In this document: positions 57,075 to 64,000 of the stretch, one piece after another | How the letters are laid out: every line of letters starts with the position of its first letter | Numbering within the stretch: the stretch's first letter is position 1 | Assembly: GCF_035917275.1 (NCBI RefSeq) | Contig: NZ_CP108508.1 | Span: 4,030,001 to 4,094,000, forward strand | Source: Streptomyces sp. NBC_01237 | GTDB lineage: Bacteria > Actinomycetota > Actinomycetes > Streptomycetales > Streptomycetaceae | DNA: 64,000 nt | Direction: 5' to 3' | Program-made: the position numbers and the translations under genes | Notes under the pieces: model-generated | What the model was told of the DNA's origin: nothing | The model's input: the letters and a program-made list of their open reading frames with translations, nothing else | Databases searched by the model: none

Positions 57075-57797
57075 TCAGGCGCGGGTCTCTTCCGGGGCGG
57101 GCTCGGCGGCGGGGGCCCTGTCCCGGGCCTCCTCCTCGGCCAGCCGGTCCGCCCAGGCCAGCGCGTGCGCGTAGTAGGACCGCATCGTCGCGTGGACCTG
57201 GTCCCGGTCGCCGCGGGCGATCGCCTCGACCAGTTCCTCGTGGCCGAACCACAGCCAGTTCCCGTTGTCCTCGTCGCCGCGCAGCCGGTGCACGGCGAAC
57301 ACCCATGCCTGGACGCGGAGTTTGGTGAGGAAGTCGCTGATGTACGGGTTCATGACGAACGCCCCGAGCTCCCGCCAGAACCGCAGGTCGTACCCGATCA
57401 GTACGTCGAGGTCGCCGCCCTTCGCCGCCCGTACCGCCTCCGCCGCGCGCCGTCGGATCGACGCCATCGCGTCGTCCCGGGTGGCCACCTGGTCCCCTGG
57501 GCTGCGGAAGATGCCCTCCACCACGAGGGAGCGCGCCTCCACCATGGAGCGGTAGTCGGCGACGGTGAATTCGCGGACCTGGAAGCCGCGGTGCTGATCG
57601 GACGCGAGCAGCCCCTGCGCGGAGAGGTCGAAGAGCGCCTCGCGGACGGGCGTCGCGGAGACTCCGTACTGCTCGGCGATCTGTTTGACCGTGAATTCCC
57701 GCCCCGGCGGCAAACGCCCTGCGAGCACCTCGTCACGCAGCGCGTCGGCGATCTGCTGGCGCAGCGTACTGCGGGTCACACCTCCGCTCGCACACAT
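57075..57797 (-). CDS. GntR-family (FadR/FCD) transcriptional regulator
   Basis: A 240-aa regulator with an N-terminal winged helix (QIADALRDEVLAGRLPPGREFTVKQIAEQYGVS, key part TVKQIAEQYGVSATPVREAL) and a C-terminal FCD ligand domain with a Arg/His metal-site pattern (YDLRFWRELGAF and HEELVEAIARGD). It follows the aminotransferase gene by 89 bp on the same strand, so it may regulate that gene. ATG with GGGAGGGGGCG upstream. Confidence 0.91.
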   Translation of the reverse strand: MCASGGVTRSTLRQQIADALRDEVLAGRLPPGREFTVKQIAEQYGVSATPVREALFDLSAQGLLASDQHRGFQVREFTVADYRSMVEARSLVVEGIFRSPGDQVATRDDAMASIRRRAAEAVRAAKGGDLDVLIGYDLRFWRELGAFVMNPYISDFLTKLRVQAWVFAVHRLRGDEDNGNWLWFGHEELVEAIARGDRDQVHATMRSYYAHALAWADRLAEEEARDRAPAAEPAPEETRA

Positions 57798-57886
57798 GAC
57801 GCCCCCTCCCCTTTTCGGCTTCGGTCACCTTAAGCCAGGTCACCGTGCCCGGATCCGGGCAGGGGGAGGGGGTCGTGCGCGGACGG

Positions 57887-59260
57887 CTACGCCGTGTGCT
57901 CGTCGGCGACCGCGAGGGCCGCGTCCAGAGCCGCGAGCCCTTCCTTCGCCTCCGCCTCCGTGACGTTGCAGGCGGGAACGGCGTGGGTGCGGTTCATGTT
58001 GATGAAGGGCCACAGGCCGTGCTTCTTCGCCGCCGCTCCGAAGGCCGCCATCGGGGCGTTGGCCTCGCCCGTGGCGTTGTACGGCACGAGCGGCTCGCGG
58101 GTCTCCTTGTCGCGGACCAGGTCCAGCGCCCAGAACGCGCCGAGGCCGCGGACCTCGCCGACCGAGGGGTGGCGCTCGGCCAGCTCGCGCAGGCCGGGGC
58201 CGAGGACCGTCTCACCGATGTGCGCGGCGTTCTCGATGACCTTCTCGTCCTCCATCACACGGATGGTGGCGACGGCGGCGGCGCAGGCCAGCGGGTGGCC
58301 GGAATAGGTGAGGCCGCCCGGGTAGGGGCGGGTGTCGAAGGTGGCGGCGATCTCGGCGTTGATGGCGACGCCACCGAGCGGTACGTAACCGGAGTTGACG
58401 CCCTTGGCGAAGGTCATCAGGTCCGGCACCACGTCGTAGTGGTCGGCGGCGAACCACTTGCCGGTGCGGCCGAAACCGGCCATGACCTCGTCGAGGACGA
58501 ACACGATGCCGTGCCGGTCGCAGATCTCGCGGACGCCCGCGAGGTAGCCGGGCGGCGGGGTCATGATGCCCGCGGTGCCGGGGATCGTCTCCAGGATGAT
58601 GGCGGCGACGGTGGCCGGGCCCTCGAAGGCGAGGGTGTCCTCCAGGTGCTGGAGTGCGCGGGCGCACTCCTCGGCCTCGGTCCCGGCGTGGAACGGCGAG
58701 CGGTAGAGGAACGGGGTCCAGAAACGGACGACGCCCGCGGAGCCGTTGTCGGAGGGCCAGCGGCGCGGGTCGCCGGTGAGGTTGATCGCGGTGGAGGTGG
58801 CGCCGTGGTACGAGCGGTAGGCGGAGAACACCTTCGTGCGGCCGGTGTGCAGCCGGGCCATGCGGATGGCGTTCTCGACGGCCTCGGCGCCGCCGTTGGT
58901 GAAGAAGATCTTGTCCAGGTCGCCGGGGGTGCGCTCGGCGATGAGGCGTGCGGCCTCGGAGCGCGCCTCGACGGCGAAGGCGGGGGCGAACGTGACGAGT
59001 TTGCCCGCCTGCTCCTGGATCGCGGCGACGACGGTGGGGTGCTGGTAGCCGATGTTGGTGTAGACGAGACCGCTGGTGAAGTCGAGGTAGCGGTTGCCGT
59101 CGTAGTCCCAGAAATACGCCCCCTCGGCGCCGGCGACGGCGAGCGGGTCGATCAGGCCCTGGGCGGACCAGGAGTGGAACACGTGCGCGCGGTCTGCGGC
59201 CTTCACGGCCGCACCGGCCGCGGAGTCGACATACGGGGCATGAGGGGCATGAGGGGTCAT
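57887..59260 (-). CDS. Class III PLP-dependent aminotransferase
   Basis: A 457-aa enzyme of the omega-amino-acid:pyruvate group. FFTNGGAEAVENAIRMAR, the YHG of SYHGATSTAIN, the PLP-phosphate region, DEVMAGFGRTGKWFA with the PLP-nitrogen Asp, and the lysine in LMTFAKGVNSGY (about residue 280) are intact. Start chosen at MTPHAPHAP. It probably moves an amino group from an omega-amino acid such as beta-alanine, taurine or a polyamine to pyruvate. Divergent from the DJ-1/MarR operon. Confidence 0.93.
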   Translation of the reverse strand: MTPHAPHAPYVDSAAGAAVKAADRAHVFHSWSAQGLIDPLAVAGAEGAYFWDYDGNRYLDFTSGLVYTNIGYQHPTVVAAIQEQAGKLVTFAPAFAVEARSEAARLIAERTPGDLDKIFFTNGGAEAVENAIRMARLHTGRTKVFSAYRSYHGATSTAINLTGDPRRWPSDNGSAGVVRFWTPFLYRSPFHAGTEAEECARALQHLEDTLAFEGPATVAAIILETIPGTAGIMTPPPGYLAGVREICDRHGIVFVLDEVMAGFGRTGKWFAADHYDVVPDLMTFAKGVNSGYVPLGGVAINAEIAATFDTRPYPGGLTYSGHPLACAAAVATIRVMEDEKVIENAAHIGETVLGPGLRELAERHPSVGEVRGLGAFWALDLVRDKETREPLVPYNATGEANAPMAAFGAAAKKHGLWPFINMNRTHAVPACNVTEAEAKEGLAALDAALAVADEHTA

Positions 59261-59362
59261 GCGGCGAGCGTAGGCCGTGGCAGGGGCGGCGCTCCATGGC
59301 CACCTTGTATGGCGTAAGGCGTGCGGTTCGGCAGGGTGTCGGGTTTCGAGCGCCCCGAATAT

Positions 59363-59399
59363 TTGACAGCACACTGTCGATATGACAGCATTCTGTCAT
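59363..59399. promoter_or_regulatory. Two palindromic MarR-type operators
   Basis: ATGACAGCATTCTGTCAT (59382-59399) is a perfect 7-4-7 inverted repeat; TTGACAGCACACTGTCGA (59363-59380) repeats the TGACAG/CTGTC arms with the centre 19 bp away. TTGACA of the first copy can double as a -35 box. They lie 20 bp before the DJ-1 gene. Confidence 0.75.
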
Positions 59400-59418
59400 T
59401 GAATCGAAGGAGTTCGCC

Positions 59419-60015
59419 ATGCCCCGCACGACCGTTCACCTGGCTGTATACGACACGTTCGCCGACTGGGAGACGGGACACACGACCGCCCATCTCGCCA
59501 AAAACGGCTACACCGTCCGGACCGTGGGCGCGGGCCCGGAGGCCGTCACCACCATGGGCGGCCTGCGCGTCCTGCCCGATCTGACACTGGACGAGCTGCG
59601 GCCCGAGGACAGCGCGCTGCTCCTCCTCACCGGGGCGGACCTCTGGGACTCCGGCGACGAGCTGGCCCCGTTCGCCCGCGAGGCCCGCGCCTTCCTCGAC
59701 GCGGGGGTGCCGGTCGCCGCGATCTGCGGGGCGACGGCGGGACTGGCCCGCGAAGGGCTCCTCGACGACCGGGCGCACACCAGCGCCGTCTCCTTCTACC
59801 TGGCCGCCACCGGATACGGAGGCGCCGAGCGCTACGTGGAGGCCGACGCGGTGACGGACGGCGGGCTCCTCGTCACGGCGGGGCCGACCGAGCCGGTGGC
59901 GTTCGCCCGCGAGGTGTTCGGGCTGCTGGGGGTGTACGAGCCGAAGAAGCTGGACGCCTGGTACCGGCTGTTCCACGACTCCGACGTGAGCGCGTTCGAG
60001 GTGTTGCAGGGATGA
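59419..60015 (+). CDS. DJ-1/PfpI-family protein
   Basis: A 198-aa protein with AAGGAG upstream of the ATG. The nucleophile-elbow cysteine is in VAAICGATAGLA near residue 103, LLLLTGADLW and YLAATGYGGAERYVEADAVTDGGLLVTAGP (core DGGLLVTAGP) are the family's conserved parts. Members are glyoxalases, chaperones or peptidases. It is translationally coupled (ATGA) to a MarR regulator and is preceded by two operator palindromes, which suggests a stress-inducible operon. Confidence 0.92.
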   Translation: MPRTTVHLAVYDTFADWETGHTTAHLAKNGYTVRTVGAGPEAVTTMGGLRVLPDLTLDELRPEDSALLLLTGADLWDSGDELAPFAREARAFLDAGVPVAAICGATAGLAREGLLDDRAHTSAVSFYLAATGYGGAERYVEADAVTDGGLLVTAGPTEPVAFAREVFGLLGVYEPKKLDAWYRLFHDSDVSAFEVLQG

Positions 60016-60479
60016 GCCGGGAGGACCAGGACCGGCTGAGCCGGGCGGCGCTCACGGTCTTCCGGCTGAACGGACAGTTCCTCGCCGTCGCGGACGGGCT
60101 GGCCCGGCCCGTCGGGCTGACGGCGGCGTGGTGGCAGGTGCTGGGCGCGGTGCTGCCCGAGCCGTTGCCCGTGGCCGGGATCGCCCGGGCGATGGGGATC
60201 ACCCGCCAGAGCGTGCAGCGGATCGCGGACCTGCTGGTCACGAAGGGGCTCGCGGAGTACGTGGAGAACCCGGCCCACCGGCGCGCCAAGCTGCTCCGGC
60301 CCACCGCGGAGGGGCTGGCGGCCGTGGGCGGAATCAACCCCGGACACAAGGAGTTCGCGGCGCGGCTGGCCGAGGAACTGGGCGAGGAGGAGTTCACGCG
60401 GGCCGTGCAGGCGCTGGAGCGGCTGTCGGCGGCGCTGGACACGGTGACGTCCGCGTCTCCGGGCGGGGAAGCCCCGTAA
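60012..60479 (+). CDS. MarR-family transcriptional regulator
   Basis: A 155-aa winged-helix protein: LTAAWWQVLGAVLPEPLPVAGIARAMGITRQSVQRIADLLVTKGLAEYVENPAHRRAKLLRPT (core GIARAMGITRQSVQRIADLL, wing PAHRRAKLL). No cysteine is present in the DNA-binding part. It shares four bases with the DJ-1 gene and most likely represses its own operon from the palindromes at 59363-59399. Confidence 0.93.
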   Translation: MSREDQDRLSRAALTVFRLNGQFLAVADGLARPVGLTAAWWQVLGAVLPEPLPVAGIARAMGITRQSVQRIADLLVTKGLAEYVENPAHRRAKLLRPTAEGLAAVGGINPGHKEFAARLAEELGEEEFTRAVQALERLSAALDTVTSASPGGEAP

Positions 60480-60753
60480 CCGAAGTACCTCGACAGCGCT
60501 CAGGGGCCTGGGCAGGACGCTTCGGTGGGGCACCTGGGTGGGTTGCCGGGAACGGCGGGCCTGAGCACGGCGGGTTCGGGCGGCGTGGGGGGTACCGGCC
60601 GATGAACGCGCGGCCCGCGATGTGGTCATCGCCCGCCGCGACCGGCGCACCGGCACCGCCCGTTCCTGCTCGGGCCCATCGGCCCGGTCATCGGCTGCCC
60701 GTCCGCGCCGTGGAGCCGCCTTCCGGCTCGACGGGGCGCGGGGCGCCGGGTGT
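60480..60753. other. Intergenic stretch between convergent genes
   Basis: A 274-bp gap with no gene. It is GC-rich and contains no strong hairpin that I can point to. Confidence 0.4.
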
Positions 60754-61707
60754 TCAGATCAGGCCGACCTGCATGGCCCGCGCCCCGGCCTGGAAACGGC
60801 TGCGCGCGTCGAGGGCGGCCATCGCGGACGCGACGTCATTGCGCACCGTGCGGACGCTGCAACCCAGCCGGCGGGCGATCGCGTCGTCGGTCAGCCCTTC
60901 GGACAGGAGCCGCAGGACGACTTCCGAACGGGGCCGACGCGTGGTGGCACCGGGCTGCCTGCCGGTCTGGCGGACCGTCGCTCCGCGCTCCCAGAACCGC
61001 TCGGCGAGGGCGCACAGCCGCTCCAGTTCGGCGGCGGAGCGCACGACACGGGCCCCTTCGGTCTCGTCGATGACCACCGCGACAGCGCCGTCCATGATCA
61101 TGGCGCGCGGCGGCACCGTACCGACCGAGCGCAGCGCCGCGCCCTCCTGCGTGAGCCACTGGGCATGCGCCATGGCTCCCGGCGACTGGAGCACCGAGGA
61201 GGCCCACACGGACCGGAATCGCGCACCGCGCCTCAGCACCATGTCCACGATGGGGCGGGAGAACTCGAAGCCGCCCTCGCTGTGCTGGGGGACCAGGAAC
61301 ACGACCTCGCGCTCGACCTTGGCGACCAGGCGTTCGATCGTCACCGACACATCGTGCCGGCTCTCGCCGCCGCCGACGGGGTCACCGAAACGCTCCGCCT
61401 GCTCGTGCAGGGCGATGAACCTGCCGATCTGGATGGGGCAGGGCTGTGGCGAGCGGCCCTCACGCATCCGCCAGGCCAGCAGCGCCGGCAGGGCTATGCA
61501 CGGCTCGACGGCGCGGAAGGCCGCTCCGTCCTCCCCCGAGGCACTGGCCAGACCTTCGGTGCGCAGCCCGTCCAGCGCTCGCATCACCTGGTCCGCCGAC
61601 CACGCCAGGGCCTGCGCCAGTTCGTGCGTCCTCCATGTCGCCCGCAGAAGCAGCTTCCGGTACAGAAGCTCCGACCGCGCATCCAGACCGATCCCCGTGT
61701 CCGCCAC
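60754..61707 (-). CDS. LuxR-type transcriptional regulator with TrmB/ArsR-like N-terminal part
   Basis: A 317-aa protein, GTG start with GAGAGG five bases upstream. The N-terminal LLLRATWRTHELAQALAWSADQVMRALDGLRTEGL (core HELAQALAWSADQVMRALDG) looks like a second winged helix. The middle is an effector-like domain with VERLVAK and MIMDGAVAVVID, and the C-terminus is a LuxR HTH (VVLRLLSEGLTDDAIARRLG then CSVRTVRNDV). Such two-HTH regulators are common in Streptomyces and resemble helix-turn-helix proteins of the TrmB-LuxR class. No partner gene is adjacent. Confidence 0.87.
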   Translation of the reverse strand: MADTGIGLDARSELLYRKLLLRATWRTHELAQALAWSADQVMRALDGLRTEGLASASGEDGAAFRAVEPCIALPALLAWRMREGRSPQPCPIQIGRFIALHEQAERFGDPVGGGESRHDVSVTIERLVAKVEREVVFLVPQHSEGGFEFSRPIVDMVLRRGARFRSVWASSVLQSPGAMAHAQWLTQEGAALRSVGTVPPRAMIMDGAVAVVIDETEGARVVRSAAELERLCALAERFWERGATVRQTGRQPGATTRRPRSEVVLRLLSEGLTDDAIARRLGCSVRTVRNDVASAMAALDARSRFQAGARAMQVGLI

Positions 61708-62435
61708 ATCAACCTCTCGGCAGTTTCCTTCTCACGGGCGAACCCTCCGCCCGCTCTGTCGAGGTCAACTTAGGCCGCGTCCACCACAGTCGGCGCGTCC
61801 GAGGACCCGTTTCGACAGCTTGGTGCCACGGCCGCTCGGGTTTCCCCCACCGCGGGGCCGGGTAGGCGGCAGAACAGGCCATCTACCCGCGGTGCGTTTC
61901 CTGCCTTCCCGGAAGAGTGACCACGTTCCCGGCCAAGGCGACGGAAGCACCCATCCAAGCCCGTTCCGGATCGAACCACCGCCGTGTGACGCCCTTCTCG
62001 GGACGCCGCCTTCGTCGGACCGGTCACTGAACGGCCGCCGCGCAAGAGGGACATGGCTGAGTGTGCGCGCGTCAACACTTCGCACCGCGGTCGGCCGGCC
62101 GACGTCCTTCCGGGGCCGGGACGAATCCCGGAACGAAAACCGGGGCCGCATCCGGGGCCGCATCCGGGGCCGGTGCGCCTCCCCCGTGACGGGGCCGCAC
62201 ATCGCCGCCACCCTCCCGCCGTCCCGCGCATCTGCAGTTTCCTGCAACGTGCCCCGGTGGAGCGGCTCCACCGGGGCACGGACAATGGCCCCCCAGCCAG
62301 GAGGGGCCGCACACCGGCCGGCCCCCGGACCTGCCTGAACCGCCGTCAGCACCCCGGCCTCCGTGGGCAGGTCCCCGTATCCGAGGCCCCGTACCCGAAC
62401 CCGCACGCGGACTCCGGTCCGGGAAGGCACAGCCC
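61708..62435. other. Long intergenic region with a strong hairpin and short repeats
   Basis: A 728-bp gap between divergent starts with no convincing gene on either strand. It holds the palindrome GTCGGCCGGCCGAC near 62089, the repeat CATCCGGGGCCG about three times around 62146-62172, and the hairpin at 62248-62280. Confidence 0.5.
62248..62280. terminator. Isolated strong hairpin
   Basis: CGTGCCCCGGTGGAGC and its exact complement (16 bp each) are separated by one base. It looks like a terminator but lies between divergent genes, so it may end an unannotated transcript. Confidence 0.6.
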
Positions 62436-64000
62436 ATGCAGCACACAGCGTTCCTGATCCTCATACCGGTCCTCTTCGTGTTCACGCTGGTCGGCCTCTC
62501 CATGGGCGCCCGGCGACTGCTCGGTATAAGAATCGGCAAGATCCGTGCGGCGATCGGCGGGACCGTGGGTGTTCTGGCGACGATGCAGATCATCTCGGCC
62601 ATGGGCCCGAGCAGTCACCGTCCGGCGATGACCTCCGTGCAGGTGGGCTGCGGAATCCTGGTCACGATGCTGTTCCTGGCGATCTCGGAGGTCCTGCTGC
62701 CCAGCAGCATGCTGTCCGACCTCGTCCGGCTGCCCGGAGTGATACGCCGCCGGGTGGCACGTACCCGGCGTTACGCGGAACTCAGCGCCATCGCCATGCG
62801 GAACGGTCTCTCGCCGTCACTGCGCGGACTCGCACGGGCCGGTTCGCCGAAGGGATCGGTCGCGGGCCGCCAGCAGTCCGCGCGCCGGCTGCGGCTGGCC
62901 CTGGAGGAGGCGGGCGCGACGTTCGTGAAGCTCGGGCAGATGCTGTCCACCCGCTACGACCTGCTCCCCGCCGAGTACGTCGAGGAGTTCTCGCGCCTCC
63001 ACCACCAGGCGGCGGCCGAGCCGTGGGAGCGGGTGCGGGAGGCGCTGACCGAGGAGCTGGGCCGCGACCCGGAGACGGTCTTCGCCTCGTTCGACCGGGA
63101 GCCACTGGCCGCGGGGTCGATGGCCCAGGTGCACCGGGCCCGGCTGGCGGACGGCCAGGAGATCGCGGTGAAGGTCCAGCGCCCCGGCGCCGAGCAGGTC
63201 GTCGACCGTGACCTGGACATCCTGCTCCGGATCGGCCGCAAGCTGGAGGAGCACACCCACTGGGCCCGGAGCCTGGGGCTCTGCGACCTGATCGGCGGGT
63301 TCGCCGCCTCGCTCCACGAGGAGCTGGACTTCCGGACCGAAGCCCGCAACATGGCCGCCATCACCGCCGGAGCCGCGGAATCGGGAGCCACCGGCACCAT
63401 CCGTACGCCGCGTGTGTACGAGGAGTTCAGCACCGAGCGGGTCCTGACCCTGGAGTGGCTGGACGGTGTTCCCCTCACCTCCGCCGGGGGCGCGATCGCC
63501 GCACGCGGACTGGACGGCGCGGCCCTCGCCCAGCAGCTGCTGGACTGCATCCTCGAACAGATCATGCTCGGCGGGGTGTTCCACGCCGACCCGCACCCGG
63601 GGAACGTACTGCTGCTGAGCACCGGGGAGCTGGGCCTGATCGACTTCGGCTCGGTCGGCCGGCTCGACCGGACGATGCGCTCCGCGCTGCGCGACCTGCT
63701 CCTCGCCTTCCACCGCAACGATCCGACGGCGCTCAGCGACGCGCTGCTGGAGGTGGTCGACCGTCCGGAGCAGATCGACGAGAAGAAGCTGGAACGGTCG
63801 CTGGGGAGGTTCATGGCGCGCTACCTGAGTCCCGGCAGCAGGCCGAACCGCGAGATCTTCTCCGAGCTCTTCCTGCTCGTCGCCCGGCACGGTCTGACGG
63901 TCCCGCCTGAGGTGGCGGCGACCTTCCGGGCGCTGGCCACCGTCGAGGGGACCGTCGAACGGCTCGTCGCGGACTTCGACATCGTGACGGAGGCCCGCAG
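62436..64000 (+). CDS. UbiB/ABC1-family atypical kinase, 3' end missing
   Basis: The frame starts at ATG (MQHTAFLILIPVLF) with GGGAAGG nine bases upstream and runs off the window; 521 residues are visible. About three hydrophobic helices occupy residues 1-95. The kinase-like domain has AGATFVKLGQMLSTRYDLLP (the KxGQ motif of the family), an Ala-rich loop GSMAQVHRARLADGQEIAVKVQRP (with the AAxSxxQVH-type element), and the catalytic/metal motifs FHADPHPGN and LIDFGS. ABC1 kinases support ubiquinone or menaquinone metabolism. The N-terminal membrane part is a feature of actinobacterial members. Confidence 0.92.
   Translation, partial: MQHTAFLILIPVLFVFTLVGLSMGARRLLGIRIGKIRAAIGGTVGVLATMQIISAMGPSSHRPAMTSVQVGCGILVTMLFLAISEVLLPSSMLSDLVRLPGVIRRRVARTRRYAELSAIAMRNGLSPSLRGLARAGSPKGSVAGRQQSARRLRLALEEAGATFVKLGQMLSTRYDLLPAEYVEEFSRLHHQAAAEPWERVREALTEELGRDPETVFASFDREPLAAGSMAQVHRARLADGQEIAVKVQRPGAEQVVDRDLDILLRIGRKLEEHTHWARSLGLCDLIGGFAASLHEELDFRTEARNMAAITAGAAESGATGTIRTPRVYEEFSTERVLTLEWLDGVPLTSAGGAIAARGLDGAALAQQLLDCILEQIMLGGVFHADPHPGNVLLLSTGELGLIDFGSVGRLDRTMRSALRDLLLAFHRNDPTALSDALLEVVDRPEQIDEKKLERSLGRFMARYLSPGSRPNREIFSELFLLVARHGLTVPPEVAATFRALATVEGTVERLVADFDIVTEAR

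Overview
The window is a stretch of the chromosomal core of a high-GC actinomycete, almost certainly a Streptomyces. The evidence is the strong G/C preference at third codon positions, frequent GTG starts, ATGA/GTGA start-stop overlaps, genes such as wblA, and a gene order that matches from memory both the SCO3550-SCO3625 part of S. coelicolor and the Rv3649-Rv3716c part of M. tuberculosis. I see no prophage, insertion sequence, integrase or CRISPR array.

Layout. 1-7.3 kb: the end of an SftH/MrfA-type DNA helicase, then a leftward tad/Flp pilus operon (ssd-tadA-tadB-tadC-DUF4244 pilin-TadE-TadE/G-like). 7.3-9.1 kb: two non-coding RNAs flank a HAD hydrolase gene, a 6C RNA on the minus strand and a 6S-like/Ms1-type RNA candidate. 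9-15.5 kb: a degenerate Fic-like protein, a CooC/MinD-like ATPase, a lipoprotein polysaccharide deacetylase, and a SulP transporter fused to a beta-carbonic anhydrase. 15.5-21 kb: acetyl-CoA synthetase, NhaA, a holin-like membrane protein and an epoxide-hydrolase-like enzyme. 21-28.5 kb: MarP-like protease, CoA-type NUDIX, Nth, Crp, a metallo-beta-lactamase-fold protein, a second NUDIX, RidA and a 52-aa DUF4177 protein. 28.5-36 kb: two ArsA-type ATPases, wblA, a PonA-type penicillin-binding protein, YqeY, a phosphoesterase and tRNA-Pro(CGG).

36-46.5 kb is more accessory: a VOC protein, a secreted SGNH esterase, an MFS exporter with a divergent HxlR regulator, a methyltransferase, an S9 peptidase, SURF1, and a SigE-family sigma factor with a coupled membrane protein. 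46.7-55.8 kb returns to the core: asd-ask (with a likely internal start for a short aspartokinase subunit), a Gln-rich zinc-ribbon protein, a PaaI-type thioesterase, a Tat-exported TIM-barrel protein, a LamG remnant, DUF5063, recR, ybaB and a SLATT-domain protein. 55.8-64 kb: a 122-bp tandem repeat, an unknown protein, a GntR regulator with an aminotransferase, a DJ-1/MarR operon with two palindromic operators, a LuxR-type regulator, and a UbiB-family kinase cut by the window end.

The points I would look at first are the RNA pair around the HAD gene, a cluster of hairpins at 50.41-50.5 kb, the structured palindromic leader of the tad operon, the degenerate Fic protein, the HxlR and MarR operator candidates, and a recurring start geometry (TAnnnT-like box 6-7 nt before the start codon) that suggests many leaderless mRNAs. 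Nothing here is clearly an undescribed multi-gene system.
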